This document shows, piece after piece, positions 1 to 8,831 of a DNA stretch of 64,000 bases. Within the stretch, counting starts at the first letter, position 1; each line of letters begins with the position of its first letter. This DNA comes from Chloroflexi bacterium HGW-Chloroflexi-10 (GTDB taxonomy: Bacteria > Chloroflexota > Anaerolineae > Anaerolineales > Anaerolineaceae). Position numbers and translations under genes: made by a program. The notes beneath the pieces are model-generated. The model was not told the DNA's origin, made no database searches, and worked only from the letters and a program-made list of their open reading frames with translations. The DNA lies in the NCBI GenBank assembly GCA_002840755.1, contig PHBZ01000020.1, positions 62,001-126,000 of the forward strand, in the 5' to 3' direction.

Positions 1-82
1 ACGGCTTATATTGTATACCTCATGATTTATTTATTTCGATTTCATAAGGTCTTTTCTTTCACCCATGCCTATTCCCATTCCC

Positions 83-835
83 CTACTGTCCTCCGTCAAC
101 CTTATTAAGCAGAACAAACATCGTCGAAAGGATTTGTTCATGCTGAACTTCGCGGCTGGTTGTTGCCATGTTTTCTTCAGTGGTCAGCTCATATGAGCCA
201 AATTGGTGATGATCACCACCTTCGATTTTAACGTATAACGTATCAGCGGGTAGCAAATGTTTGCGTGCCCCCACACTTTCATCGGTCACACCGGTTTCAT
301 TGCCACCAAACAATAAAACTACCGGAATATTCAACTTGGATAGATCCGAGCTCTCCGCTGGAAAGGATGACCAGATGGCCAATCCATCAATGTTTTCCGG
401 GTGTGCACTGGTATACATTGCGGCAGCGGTACCCCCTACCGAGTGTCCACCAATCACCCATGTTTTGATCTCCGGATGGGCGGCAATAATTTTATCGGCT
501 ATATTGGCATTAAATACAGCCATGTTTAACGGAATTTTTGGCACAATCACTGTAAACCCCTGCTCAGAAATGGAGCGCATCAAATCAGAATATCCGAGAA
601 AGCTAATCCTTCCACCAGGGTAAAAAATGAAACCGGTAGAGGAAGCTAACTTTGGCGTAAAGGATAACCAAGGATACCGGGATACCGTGACATTCTGGTC
701 ACTTTCTACAGCAGCCAGCGCCTGCGGTAAAGGCTGGCGTTCATAAGTGAGGTATTTTATCGCCAAAAAAACTACAACGGTGATCATCATAGCAATCATT
801 ATTCGAATGATCAACTTTTTACTCGTTTTTCGCAT
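83..835 (-). CDS. Membrane-anchored alpha/beta hydrolase
   Basis: 250-residue alpha/beta hydrolase fold protein resembling the alpha/beta hydrolase_5 group. A basic N-terminus and one hydrophobic segment (about residues 8-26) suggest an uncleaved anchor or signal peptide, with the catalytic part outside the membrane. The nucleophile elbow GGHSVGG places the serine at residue 132; Asp184 and His209 or His210 are plausible partners. The start has a strong AGGAGGA ribosome binding site. The substrate cannot be read from the sequence; similar proteins are annotated as carboxylesterases or dienelactone-hydrolase-like. It stands alone, with about 120 bases to the next minus-strand gene upstream. 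Confidence 0.8.
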   Translation of the reverse strand: MRKTSKKLIIRIMIAMMITVVVFLAIKYLTYERQPLPQALAAVESDQNVTVSRYPWLSFTPKLASSTGFIFYPGGRISFLGYSDLMRSISEQGFTVIVPKIPLNMAVFNANIADKIIAAHPEIKTWVIGGHSVGGTAAAMYTSAHPENIDGLAIWSSFPAESSDLSKLNIPVVLLFGGNETGVTDESVGARKHLLPADTLYVKIEGGDHHQFGSYELTTEENMATTSREVQHEQILSTMFVLLNKVDGGQ

Positions 836-958
836 GAAATCTCCTCCTAATTTTTATGGTTAACAAGCCATTTTGATTAGCTCCAATCCATCAATTATTT
901 TTTTACCCGAGGGTTACACCTATTATAAAGATCATTATGATTATTAAAATCATAAATC

Positions 959-1324
959 CTAAAATTTTGGAATAATTTCTGGGTTCAATATGACCACTCC
1001 GATCCATTTTCTGATCAATGGAAATAACCGCCAATAAAAAGACAAGGTTGCGAGACCCAAAGCAATCAGGCTCAAGCGTTGCAGATTAAGATTCCCAAAG
1101 AAGACAATTACACCCAACAGGAATAAAAATATAAGTTTGGCACCAGCAACCCAATTAACCAGGTATTTAACAAAGTCATGAATTTCTGGGTATTTTTTGG
1201 AGGTTTCCCATGCTTTAAAAACGCCAACAGCATTGGCATATTTGGAACCCGGGAAAAAATATAGGACATAAACATTGGATAATTCTAAAAAGATAAACAC
1301 AATAATCACGATCTTGGCAAACAT
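959..1324 (-). CDS. Small polytopic membrane protein, unknown function
   Basis: I do not recognise this family. The open frame runs to an ATG at 1345, but an AAGGAG sits eight bases before the ATG at 1324, so the 121-residue form starting MFAKIV is preferred. Three or four hydrophobic segments are visible: an N-terminal one, a pair around the middle (AKLIFLFLLGVIVFFG and LSLIALGLATLSFYW), and a weaker C-terminal one. There are no catalytic motifs. It is probably an inner membrane protein transcribed alone. Confidence 0.6.
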   Translation of the reverse strand: MFAKIVIIVFIFLELSNVYVLYFFPGSKYANAVGVFKAWETSKKYPEIHDFVKYLVNWVAGAKLIFLFLLGVIVFFGNLNLQRLSLIALGLATLSFYWRLFPLIRKWIGVVILNPEIIPKF

Positions 1325-1549
1325 AATCGATGCTCCTTGAATCAATAAAGTTAGGTCTCAGGTTTAAGAACAATTTAAACTTATTTTTTATTTGCCGTAC
1401 TCTATATTGTATAATAAAATTAAATCGTAGTACTTAGTTAAAATGAAAATCATTCCCCGCACATAGATTACGATTACGGGCAATAGTTACTGGAAGCTAT
1501 CAATCAGAAAGGGGGATTTACAAAAATTTAAATCCAGTATGAAAATGTT

Positions 1550-1765
1550 TTATCCAATTTTTTTCTTTTCCACCTTCCCATTTGGCTTTTCACTTGATTC
1601 CCTGACATTAATTGATTGTTGCAAAAACTTCGTAAGCGCTTCCAAACTATCCAAATAGATAACCTTATGTGAGTGTGGATCTTCGAGCGAAGCTACCCAG
1701 TTTGGAAATTCCGTGTTTCCAATATCCCAAATACGTAGAAGGTAGGATAAATAGTTGCGTTTCAT
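1550..1765 (-). CDS. Small conserved protein divergent from the SARP regulator
   Basis: 71 residues. The core RIWDIGNTEFPNWVASLEDP, followed by a segment reading SLEALTKFLQQ, resembles small proteins I recall next to BTAD/LuxR-type regulators in Chloroflexota, where the pattern is W-x-ASLEDP followed by SLEALFxFL. Function unknown. It is transcribed away from the regulator at 1847, and the two starts are 81 bases apart. A good minus-strand promoter (TTGACG, 18 bases, TATAAA) ends only nine bases before its ATG and there is no Shine-Dalgarno sequence, so the message may be nearly leaderless. The charged lysine-rich tail is not obviously structured. Confidence 0.6.
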   Translation of the reverse strand: MKRNYLSYLLRIWDIGNTEFPNWVASLEDPHSHKVIYLDSLEALTKFLQQSINVRESSEKPNGKVEKKKIG

Positions 1766-1774
1766 AAATCTAAG

Positions 1775-1804
1775 TTTATAAGATTACTGTCAAAAAACCG
1801 TCAA
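1775..1804 (-). promoter_or_regulatory. Promoter of the 71-residue gene
   Basis: Read on the minus strand: -35 TTGACG (1804-1799), an 18-base spacer, -10 TATAAA (1780-1775). The -10 ends nine bases before the ATG at 1765. The -35 lies inside the tandem repeat at 1788-1805, so anything binding the repeat would affect this promoter. Confidence 0.5.
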
Positions 1805-1805
1805 A
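1788..1805 (+). promoter_or_regulatory. Tandem heptamer TGTCAAA-N4-CGTCAAA, candidate regulator site
   Basis: Two heptamers repeat with an exact 11-base period (1788-1794 and 1799-1805). A weaker third copy, TTTCGAA, follows at 1810-1816. Characterised SARP regulators bind heptameric direct repeats with 11-base period near the -35 region. This site lies between a SARP-type gene and its divergent partner, so autoregulation is plausible. Caution: TGTCAA is the complement of a -35 element, so part of the signal may be promoter only. A near-identical copy occurs at 43829. Confidence 0.35.
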
Positions 1806-1819
1806 TTTTTTTCGAATCC

Positions 1820-1837
1820 CCTATAATTAACTATAGG
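1820..1837 (+). promoter_or_regulatory. Imperfect 18-base palindrome over the SARP gene -10
   Basis: CCTATAATTAACTATAGG pairs with its own reverse complement at 16 of 18 positions. It contains TATAAT (1822-1827), which is well placed as the -10 of the regulator gene, and its right end supplies the AGGA before the ATG at 1847. It could be an operator or a chance AT-rich palindrome. Confidence 0.3.
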
Positions 1838-1846
1838 AATTCACTG

Positions 1847-4800
1847 ATGACAGAATTACAAATTCATTGTTTTGGAAATCTGCAAGTTAATTTAGATCGC
1901 CAGCCTATTGATCACTTTGACACGAATAAATCTCGTGCATTGCTTGTTTACCTGGCTATCGAAAACACTCAACCCCAACACCGGTCGCACCTGGCCGGGT
2001 TGTTATGGTCAGATCAACCTGAAGAACAAGCTCAACACAGCCTGCGTCAAACACTTTCTAACCTGCGTAGAACCCTTGGAGATGCGAATTCTCTTAGCCC
2101 AATTTTATTAATTGAGCGTGAGACGGTCAGTTTGAATCCAAATAACACCATTTGGGTAGATGTACATGCCTTTCAGTCGGGGTTGGCATCTGCATACCGC
2201 CATTACCAGCGTCGTGATCAGGGCGGATGGATAAATGTACGTCGGTTGACCGCCGCTCTTGCTCTACGAAATGGTGCCTTTTTAGCCCACTTCCAGCTTA
2301 AGGGAGGGCTGCTCTTTGATGAATGGCAAACTCTCATGCGAGAGGAGTTTGACCAGCAAGCCCTCCAGGGCATGGCGCAGCTTTCAGAGATCTATGAAAA
2401 GCGTGGGGAATATACTCTAGCCCAGCAGATGGCGCATCGGATGATCGATATTGCGCCCTGGGACGAACAGGCTCATCTACAACTGATGCGTTTGTTCGCT
2501 TTAGATGGGCAAAAGAGTGTGGCTCAAAACCAATATCGTATCCTGAAGCACTTTCTTCAGGAACACCTTAATGTAGAACCGGCTGATGAAACAAAAGCGC
2601 TCTTCGAGCAAATACGCTCCAGGAAAATAGAACAAACTTCCGTATTTCTACGGTTTTCCCCTGGACATTCGAACTTACCGAAATTTTCTTCTCCATTTAT
2701 TGGTCGAGAACAGGAGATGGAAGAAATTACCGACCTGCTGGTAGATCCTGCATGCCGCCTGCTAACATTATTGGGAACTGGTGGTGTAGGAAAAACCCGC
2801 CTTGCACTGGAGATCGCTCAGCAACAATTCGGCCTTCTTTCAGAAGGAGTTTTCTTTATTCCGCTTTCTTCTGTTTCAACCGCCGAAAAGGTTTCTGCAG
2901 CGGTTTCAGATGCCATTGGATTAGTGCTGACTGATCAGAGCGACCCTCATACTCGCCTGTTAGACTACCTGCGCGAGAAACGTATGCTGTTGGTTCTGGA
3001 TAACTGTGAGCAGTTGCTGGGTGATCCAAAGAATATTCACCCCTTTATCGACATTCTGGATTGTGCACCAGGTGTCACGCTGTTGGTGACATCACGGGAA
3101 CGGTTGATGCTTCAAGAGGAGTGGATCTATCCGCTCACTGGAATGCGCTACCCGTTGAGCCAACAACCGGATAAAATTTATACCATACCGGAATGGGTAG
3201 AACGGTATGACGCACTGAGCCTTTTCTATCAACGTGCCCAACAGGTACAGTTTGGTTTTCCTGAGGATTCCTCTTCTCTTCCCAATGTGATCCGCATTTG
3301 CCAGATGCTCGAAGGTTTACCATTGGGATTGGAATTAGCCGCCGCAGCTCTTTGGAAACATCCCTGTAGTACAATTGCCGAAAAGATCGGGCAGCATCTG
3401 AACGCTTTTACCGCAAGTGCAGTCAATATCCAACCACGCCATCGCAACTTATGGGCAGCCTTCGAGGTTTCCTGGCAACTTCTTACCCGTGAAGAACAGA
3501 CATTATTGCGCTGGCTGAGTGTATTTCAAGGTGGGTTTACGTTGGAAGCTGCCCATGAAGTGGTCAATACAACAGCTGACCTGCTGTCTGACCTGGTAAA
3601 CAAATCCCTCCTGCGATGCAATTTGGATGGTAGGTATGTCATGCATGAGGCAGTACGCCAGTTCGCCAATGAAAAACTAACCGAGGCAGGTTGCGTGAAT
3701 GAAGCTCGTAGCGCACATGCAAGTTATTACATCGCTTTTCTCGCAAGCCAGGATGCTGCTTTACATAACCATAAGCAAAAGGAAGCCCTTTCCGTCATCC
3801 ATGAGGAGATAGGCAACGCTGAAATCGCCTGGGATTGGCTGACACATCAGAGGAATTTCGAAGCAATTATTTCCTGCGTAGATCCGCTTTTTCAATACTT
3901 TAACATACGCAGTCGATTTAATGAAGGTATCGCGCTTTTACAATCTTCCATTCCTGTATTGGCAAAAGCAGCAACAACAGGATCTAACCCAGCGGCCGAA
4001 GTGGCCCTGGGGATGACTATGTCCAGGGTCGGATCACTGGAGTATTATGCCAGGCAGAATACTTTGGCGTATGAAACGCTGGAGCACGCTGCCAAATTAT
4101 TTGAACGTCTCGAACTAGCTTCAGAACTGGCCGTCTGTCGTATGACACTCGGCGGCGTTTATCTGCGGGCAAAAGAATTTAATGAAGCCCTGGTCTGCGG
4201 GCAACAGAACCTTGAATATTACCGAAATGTTAAGGATATCCTGGGAGAAAATCGGGCATTGTATCTTCTAGGATTGGTGAATAACCGGTTGGGAAAATTT
4301 GAAGAGTCTAAACAGTTTCTCCTGACTGCGGTTAATGTCGAACGGCGAGGCACAGACCCCCGCAAACTGATCGCCCCGTTAAATTTGCTGGGCGATATTG
4401 CGTGCAGAGACGGAAATTATAAAGAAGCTGAGACGCTTTTCCGGCAAAGTCTGGAGATCGCTCGTGATCTCCAGGACTTGTTTTACCAGGCAATTGTGCT
4501 AAATAATCTGGCCACTGTCTACCATTACGAACATCAATTTGAAAAGGCCCGTGAGATATATGGAGAGAGTTTGGCAATTTGTAAAGAAATTGGTGATCGG
4601 GATGGAGAAGCATTCGCATTGAACAATCTGGGTGAATTAGCCTTAATAGAGGGTGAGTATGGTAAAGCGATGACCTATTCGATACAAGCGTTAGAAATTG
4701 CGCGCCAGATAGGGGAAGAATGGACCATTATCATATGCTTGAATAACCTGGGTGAAACCAGTAATGCTCTCAACAAACCTGAACAAGCTATGAATTATCT

Positions 4801-5092
4801 AACAGAAGCCATCTGCCTGGCATGGGACATTGAATCGATTGATTCCGTCGCCCGATTTGCAGTTAATGTCGGACGTAGTTTTCAGCTGCTAGGTCGCCTC
4901 AAAGATGCTATAGAAATCTACCGGGGTGCGCTGGCTCATTCCGCTACCGAGTACGATGCGCGTGAGAAAGCGATTTCCCTGTTGAAAGAATTGGGACAGG
5001 ATCCGCAAATCGAAAATGATGATCATATCCTGGAAGATATCATCTCTCGGATATTCCTTTCCCAAAAGGGAATTAAATATTCAAAACCCTAA
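1847..5092 (+). CDS. SARP/AfsR-type regulator: winged helix, BTAD, NB-ARC ATPase, TPR array
   Basis: 1081 residues. Domain order: OmpR-like DNA-binding winged helix (about 5-100), bacterial transcriptional activator domain (about 105-255), linker, then a STAND-type NB-ARC ATPase opening with FIGREQEME. Walker A is GTGGVGKT at 310-317 and Walker B LLVLDN at 381-386. The C-terminal third (about 700-1060) is a run of tetratricopeptide repeats. AfsR-family proteins activate promoters after nucleotide- and ligand-dependent oligomerisation; the TPR part usually senses or docks partners. The next genes are the uptake and catabolic operon starting at 5536, and TGTCA half-sites lie in the gap between them, so control of that operon is a reasonable inference. 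The effector is unknown. The start has an AGGA eight bases upstream. Confidence 0.9.
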   Translation: MTELQIHCFGNLQVNLDRQPIDHFDTNKSRALLVYLAIENTQPQHRSHLAGLLWSDQPEEQAQHSLRQTLSNLRRTLGDANSLSPILLIERETVSLNPNNTIWVDVHAFQSGLASAYRHYQRRDQGGWINVRRLTAALALRNGAFLAHFQLKGGLLFDEWQTLMREEFDQQALQGMAQLSEIYEKRGEYTLAQQMAHRMIDIAPWDEQAHLQLMRLFALDGQKSVAQNQYRILKHFLQEHLNVEPADETKALFEQIRSRKIEQTSVFLRFSPGHSNLPKFSSPFIGREQEMEEITDLLVDPACRLLTLLGTGGVGKTRLALEIAQQQFGLLSEGVFFIPLSSVSTAEKVSAAVSDAIGLVLTDQSDPHTRLLDYLREKRMLLVLDNCEQLLGDPKNIHPFIDILDCAPGVTLLVTSRERLMLQEEWIYPLTGMRYPLSQQPDKIYTIPEWVERYDALSLFYQRAQQVQFGFPEDSSSLPNVIRICQMLEGLPLGLELAAAALWKHPCSTIAEKIGQHLNAFTASAVNIQPRHRNLWAAFEVSWQLLTREEQTLLRWLSVFQGGFTLEAAHEVVNTTADLLSDLVNKSLLRCNLDGRYVMHEAVRQFANEKLTEAGCVNEARSAHASYYIAFLASQDAALHNHKQKEALSVIHEEIGNAEIAWDWLTHQRNFEAIISCVDPLFQYFNIRSRFNEGIALLQSSIPVLAKAATTGSNPAAEVALGMTMSRVGSLEYYARQNTLAYETLEHAAKLFERLELASELAVCRMTLGGVYLRAKEFNEALVCGQQNLEYYRNVKDILGENRALYLLGLVNNRLGKFEESKQFLLTAVNVERRGTDPRKLIAPLNLLGDIACRDGNYKEAETLFRQSLEIARDLQDLFYQAIVLNNLATVYHYEHQFEKAREIYGESLAICKEIGDRDGEAFALNNLGELALIEGEYGKAMTYSIQALEIARQIGEEWTIIICLNNLGETSNALNKPEQAMNYLTEAICLAWDIESIDSVARFAVNVGRSFQLLGRLKDAIEIYRGALAHSATEYDAREKAISLLKELGQDPQIENDDHILEDIISRIFLSQKGIKYSKP

Positions 5093-5535
5093 ATCTGAAA
5101 AACGCTACAACAGGATCTCCCCCTGCCCCATAACAGTATGGTTATTATTCGTACGATCGAACAGTAAATGCACTCACCACATTATTAAAGCTTCTATTAT
5201 ATGTAAGCTTTTCCGTTATTGTGGCAAGGCACATTTTCGATGATAAATTAATCTTTTAAATGTCAGACAATGTATCAATTTTCGTGGTGACATTTGTCAG
5301 ATCGAAATATGACTTATGTCACTGTAATTGATATTACTAATAAAAGGACAATTAAGGCCATCCATCCAAGATTATGGAATGCAATTCCCTGCTTAACTGA
5401 TGATAAATGGGTCACAAATTTTGTTGGGCGGACCAAGAAACAAAGTAGAGGAAATGATGGGAGTTTTCTAGCTTTCAAAATTCAAGGCTTTCTTTAAGAA
5501 TTCTGGAACAAAGTTAATAACAAAGGTGAGCAATT
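5093..5535 (+). other. Long leader region before the mttB-type operon
   Basis: 443 bases with no convincing gene. A short open frame at 5294-5497 lacks a ribosome binding site and resembles nothing known. The notable content is a cluster of TGTCA-type motifs at 5258-5322 (listed separately). The region ends in an AAAGGTGAG ribosome binding site for the gene at 5536. No riboswitch fold was recognised. Confidence 0.5.
5258..5322 (+). promoter_or_regulatory. Cluster of TGTCA motifs, candidate operator
   Basis: AAATGTCA (5258-5265) and TGACATTT (5288-5295) form a perfect 8-base inverted repeat. GTGACAT (5287-5293) and ATGTCAC (5316-5322) form a second one. The heptamer TGTCAGA occurs twice, at 5261 and 5295, and a further TGTCA lies at 5317, 22 bases after the second. 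The same core appears in the tandem repeat before the SARP gene. No -10/-35 pair was assigned. Confidence 0.3.
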
Positions 5536-6945
5536 ATGAATCCTTGGAAGGTGATATCAGAAGAAGATGTTGAATCTATTCACCATGCCACACTGCGCGT
5601 TTTATCTGAAACAGGCATTGTTTTAACTCATTCCGGGATAAGAAAGCAGCTATTAGATGCTGGCTCCACAATCAAAGAAGAGCGCGTACTGCTGCCGCCA
5701 GAAATGGTCGAAAAAGCACTTGCAGATTGCGGCAAGAAAGTAACTATAGTTGGACGCAATGGTAAAGAAATTGTGTTGGGAAATGGCACATTACACTGGC
5801 ACAACCTGGGAGGCGCCAGGGATATTTTTGATTCACGAACCGGACAATCTTGTCCGGCTGTCCTTCAGGATATACGCGATAGTACTCGTTTGTTAGATGC
5901 CCTGGATCAAGTTAACACAATTACTCCTTTCTTTACGCCACAGGATGTGCCAGGCGAAATCATGTCTCTAGCTATGTATCGTCATGCTTTGCCACATACT
6001 ACCAAACCCCTGCAAGGACCAGGTATTCAAACCGCACAAGAGGTAAAATATACCGTACGGATGGCTGAGGTGATCGGACCGGTTGAAAAAGTTCTCACTT
6101 TGAGCGCTTCACCAATAAGTCCGTTAACCTTTCCAACCGATTTGGTGGATTCCATGGTTGAAATAGCCCGTAATGGTATCCCATTTGGCCCATTACCCTG
6201 TCCGACCGCAGGCACTACCGCACCTTTATCGCTGGCCGGTGCCCTCACACAGCAGAACGCTGAAGTTTTAGCTTCAATAGTTATTATGCAACTTGTCAAT
6301 CCCGGTTTGCCAATCATCTATTGTGGGCGCCTGGCGATGATGGAACCACGCACCGGCATTTCGGTTTGGGGAGGCATTGAGCTGGGTATTGCTTCCGCGG
6401 CCACAGTTCAAATCAGTCATCGTTATAATCTCCCCGTGAATGTATATGGTCTCACCACAAATGCACATACTCTTGATATCCAAAATGGCTATGAAAGGTC
6501 GTTGAATGCAATTTTACCCGCTTTGGCCGGAGCAGATGAACTCTCTGGAGTTGGCGAAATGGAAGCGGGTGTTATGGGTTCTTATGCTCAAATGGTTTGT
6601 GACAATGAAATTGCGGCCAGTGTACGCCGTGTGATGCGCGGTTTTTATGTAGACGAAGATTCCCTGGCAGTTGAAGTCATTGGCGAAGTAATGAATGGGT
6701 CAGGAAACTTTATCGCGGAACGACACACTGTAAACTACTTACGATCCGGCGAGATTCTATTTTCAAAATTAAGTGAAAGAAGAGCATTTAACGAATGGGA
6801 TCGAGCAGGGCGAAAAGAATTTGCAGATAACGCTCAAGCTCAAGCAGAGCACATCCTGGCGAAACACCAAGTACCACCATTGGAAGAAGTTCAAGAAAAA
6901 GAATTGGATAAAATCATTATAGCTGCCGCAGAAGAATTGGAATAA
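5536..6945 (+). CDS. MttB-family (trimethylamine methyltransferase-like) protein, non-pyrrolysine
   Basis: 469 residues covering the whole MttB family length. The family signature is seen in the stretch CPTAGTTAPLSLAGALTQQN and in the following hydrophobic strand ending PIIYCG. The frame has no in-frame TAG, so this is a non-pyrrolysine member. Characterised non-pyrrolysine relatives (MtgB for glycine betaine, MtpB for proline betaine, MtcB for carnitine) transfer a methyl group from a quaternary amine to a corrinoid protein. No corrinoid protein or corrinoid:tetrahydrofolate methyltransferase lies in this window, so the partner must be elsewhere or the role differs. First gene of an operon with a peptide-type ABC transporter; the gap to the next gene is 28 bases. 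Confidence 0.85.
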   Translation: MNPWKVISEEDVESIHHATLRVLSETGIVLTHSGIRKQLLDAGSTIKEERVLLPPEMVEKALADCGKKVTIVGRNGKEIVLGNGTLHWHNLGGARDIFDSRTGQSCPAVLQDIRDSTRLLDALDQVNTITPFFTPQDVPGEIMSLAMYRHALPHTTKPLQGPGIQTAQEVKYTVRMAEVIGPVEKVLTLSASPISPLTFPTDLVDSMVEIARNGIPFGPLPCPTAGTTAPLSLAGALTQQNAEVLASIVIMQLVNPGLPIIYCGRLAMMEPRTGISVWGGIELGIASAATVQISHRYNLPVNVYGLTTNAHTLDIQNGYERSLNAILPALAGADELSGVGEMEAGVMGSYAQMVCDNEIAASVRRVMRGFYVDEDSLAVEVIGEVMNGSGNFIAERHTVNYLRSGEILFSKLSERRAFNEWDRAGRKEFADNAQAQAEHILAKHQVPPLEEVQEKELDKIIIAAAEELE

Positions 6946-6973
6946 GTTGATAATGAAACAGGAGGATTAGAAA

Positions 6974-8671
6974 ATGAAAAATAAATTATTGCTCACGCTT
7001 TTGACAATGTTAGTTGTTTTCTCATTGTCATTGGCTGCCTGTACCACACCAGTGGTTGAAGAGCCTTCCGCAGAGGAACCAGCCGTAGAGGCACCTCCTG
7101 TTGAGGGACCTTCGGAACCCAAAGTGGTTACCTTCGCGTGGACGCAAGAACCGGACTCCTTAAATCCTTTCTACACGGATATGTGGTTCTCCGCAACCTT
7201 GCAGCAGTTGTATCTTTGCTGGGCTTGGGAATTTGATGATCAAAACAAAGCCTTTCCAAACCTGGTTACCGAAATCCCCTCCGTGGAGAATGGTGGGATT
7301 ACCGATGATGGTCTTACAATCATTTTGAACCTGCGCGATGATATTGTTTGGTCTGATGGAACCCCGCTAACTTCTGCTGATTTCATGTTCACCTACGATA
7401 TGATTATGGCGGATAGCAACTCAGTGAATTCGCAATACCCTTACGATGCCCTGACATCTATCGAAATTCCCGATCCACTCACGGTAGTAATGAATTTTCC
7501 GGAACCGTTTGCGGCTTGGGAGGCAAATTTCTGGCGCGGTATCTTGCCGGCCCATATTCTCCAACCAGTCTTTGATTCTGAAGGCTCTATGATGGAAGCC
7601 GATTGGAATTTAGCTCCTACGGTTGGGTGTGGTCCCTACGTTTTTGGCGAATGGGAATCCGGTAGTTTTTTGCGCTTTGTAAAAAACGAGAACTACTGGA
7701 AAGGCACTGCAAAAATTGACGATGTCTTCCTGCAATTCGTACCGGATGATGCGGCACAAACCGCAGCTTTGGTCGCCGGTGACGCAGACCTGGGGACTTT
7801 TGTACCATTTTCTGATGTTCCCACTTTCCAAGAAGCTGGAATGGTAGTACATACTGTAGATAGTGGTTATGCCGAAGGTTGGTTCTTTAATTTCAGGGAT
7901 ATGGCAAGTCCCGCCATTAGAGATGTAGCTGTTCGTCAGGCCATAGCAATGTCGATTGATCGCGAAGCGATTAGCAAGGATTTATTATTAGGCCTAACTC
8001 ACCCTGCTGAAACTTATTGGGATCCAATCGCTGCAAAAGCTTACGTTTCCCCTGACATAGTACCATGGTCATATGATCCCGAAGGGGCCAGGGCCAAGCT
8101 GGAAGCAGCCGGCTATGTCGATAGTGATGGTGATGGCATCCGTGAAGATCTGGATGGTAACCCCCTGACTATAGTCCACGGTACCACCATCCGTGAGATC
8201 CGTCAGGATATCCAGGCCGTTGCCCAACAGCAGCTACTTGAAGTTGGAATCAACCTGGATATTGAAAGCCAGGATTCTGATATCTTCTTTGGCTCCTTCG
8301 AAGATGGCGCTCCACCAGCCATAGGAGAACAAGACATCATGCAATGGGCAGACAGCACTTACTTTCCCGATCCGGATACCGATTATTGGCTTTGTGATCA
8401 GGTGCCGAGTGATGAAAATCCTTTTGGGTATAACTATTTTGGCTGTGACGAGGAACTAGACGCACTCTTCCAGGCTCAGATCATAGAGACCGATCCATCT
8501 AAACGGTTGAATATCTTCCACCAGATTACCAAGTACATGCATGACAATGTTTTATGGTATGGGATTTATTCTGATCCAGATTTGTGGGTTGTCAACTCAA
8601 ATCTGACTGGCGTAAAATTCTCTGGTGTGACACCGTTCTACAACATTATGGAGTGGGACTTCGCGAAGTAA
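6974..8671 (+). CDS. ABC transporter substrate-binding lipoprotein, dipeptide/oligopeptide family
   Basis: 565 residues. A lipoprotein signal peptide ends in the lipobox LAAC (20-23), so Cys23 would be lipidated. A low-complexity linker rich in Glu, Pro and Val follows, then the SBP_bac_5 fold from about residue 48 (EPDSLNPFYTD at the start, later VRQAIAMSIDRE). It captures solute outside the membrane and delivers it to the permeases encoded next. The fold accepts peptides, opines, nickel and glycosides, so the ligand cannot be fixed; the neighbouring methyltransferase and peptidases suggest a peptide-like or N-methylated compound. Strong AGGAGG ribosome binding site. A long palindrome follows the stop codon. 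Confidence 0.9.
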   Translation: MKNKLLLTLLTMLVVFSLSLAACTTPVVEEPSAEEPAVEAPPVEGPSEPKVVTFAWTQEPDSLNPFYTDMWFSATLQQLYLCWAWEFDDQNKAFPNLVTEIPSVENGGITDDGLTIILNLRDDIVWSDGTPLTSADFMFTYDMIMADSNSVNSQYPYDALTSIEIPDPLTVVMNFPEPFAAWEANFWRGILPAHILQPVFDSEGSMMEADWNLAPTVGCGPYVFGEWESGSFLRFVKNENYWKGTAKIDDVFLQFVPDDAAQTAALVAGDADLGTFVPFSDVPTFQEAGMVVHTVDSGYAEGWFFNFRDMASPAIRDVAVRQAIAMSIDREAISKDLLLGLTHPAETYWDPIAAKAYVSPDIVPWSYDPEGARAKLEAAGYVDSDGDGIREDLDGNPLTIVHGTTIREIRQDIQAVAQQQLLEVGINLDIESQDSDIFFGSFEDGAPPAIGEQDIMQWADSTYFPDPDTDYWLCDQVPSDENPFGYNYFGCDEELDALFQAQIIETDPSKRLNIFHQITKYMHDNVLWYGIYSDPDLWVVNSNLTGVKFSGVTPFYNIMEWDFAK

Positions 8672-8686
8672 TTCACTCTGATATTC

Positions 8687-8722
8687 AATGGGTCGGGATG
8701 CAAATTTGCATCCCGACCCATT
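8687..8722 (+). terminator. Perfect 36-base palindrome after the binding-protein gene
   Basis: The arms are AATGGGTCGGGATGCAAA and its exact reverse complement, so the RNA could form a very stable hairpin closed by the central AAATTT. No T-run follows. It therefore looks like an mRNA-stabilising or partial-termination element within the operon, which would let the binding protein be made in excess over the permeases. The 160-base gap here is the longest inside the operon. Confidence 0.65.
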
Positions 8723-8831
8723 AGGACTACTAAAGGTCTTGTGCAAATTATTTTACCTTAGCCCTGAGTGTGATAGTCCTTAGGGTCTGTGGCAATCAGT
8801 AAACTCGATAAGGTTCTCTTATGGAGACACG

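Noticed and set aside
5294..5497. 67-codon plus-strand frame before the mttB-type gene
   Set aside because: No ribosome binding site, no recognisable domain, and it overlaps the operator-like repeats; more likely part of the leader.
5536..6945. Pyrrolysine-containing trimethylamine methyltransferase
   Set aside because: The frame has no internal TAG codon, so it belongs to the non-pyrrolysine part of the family.
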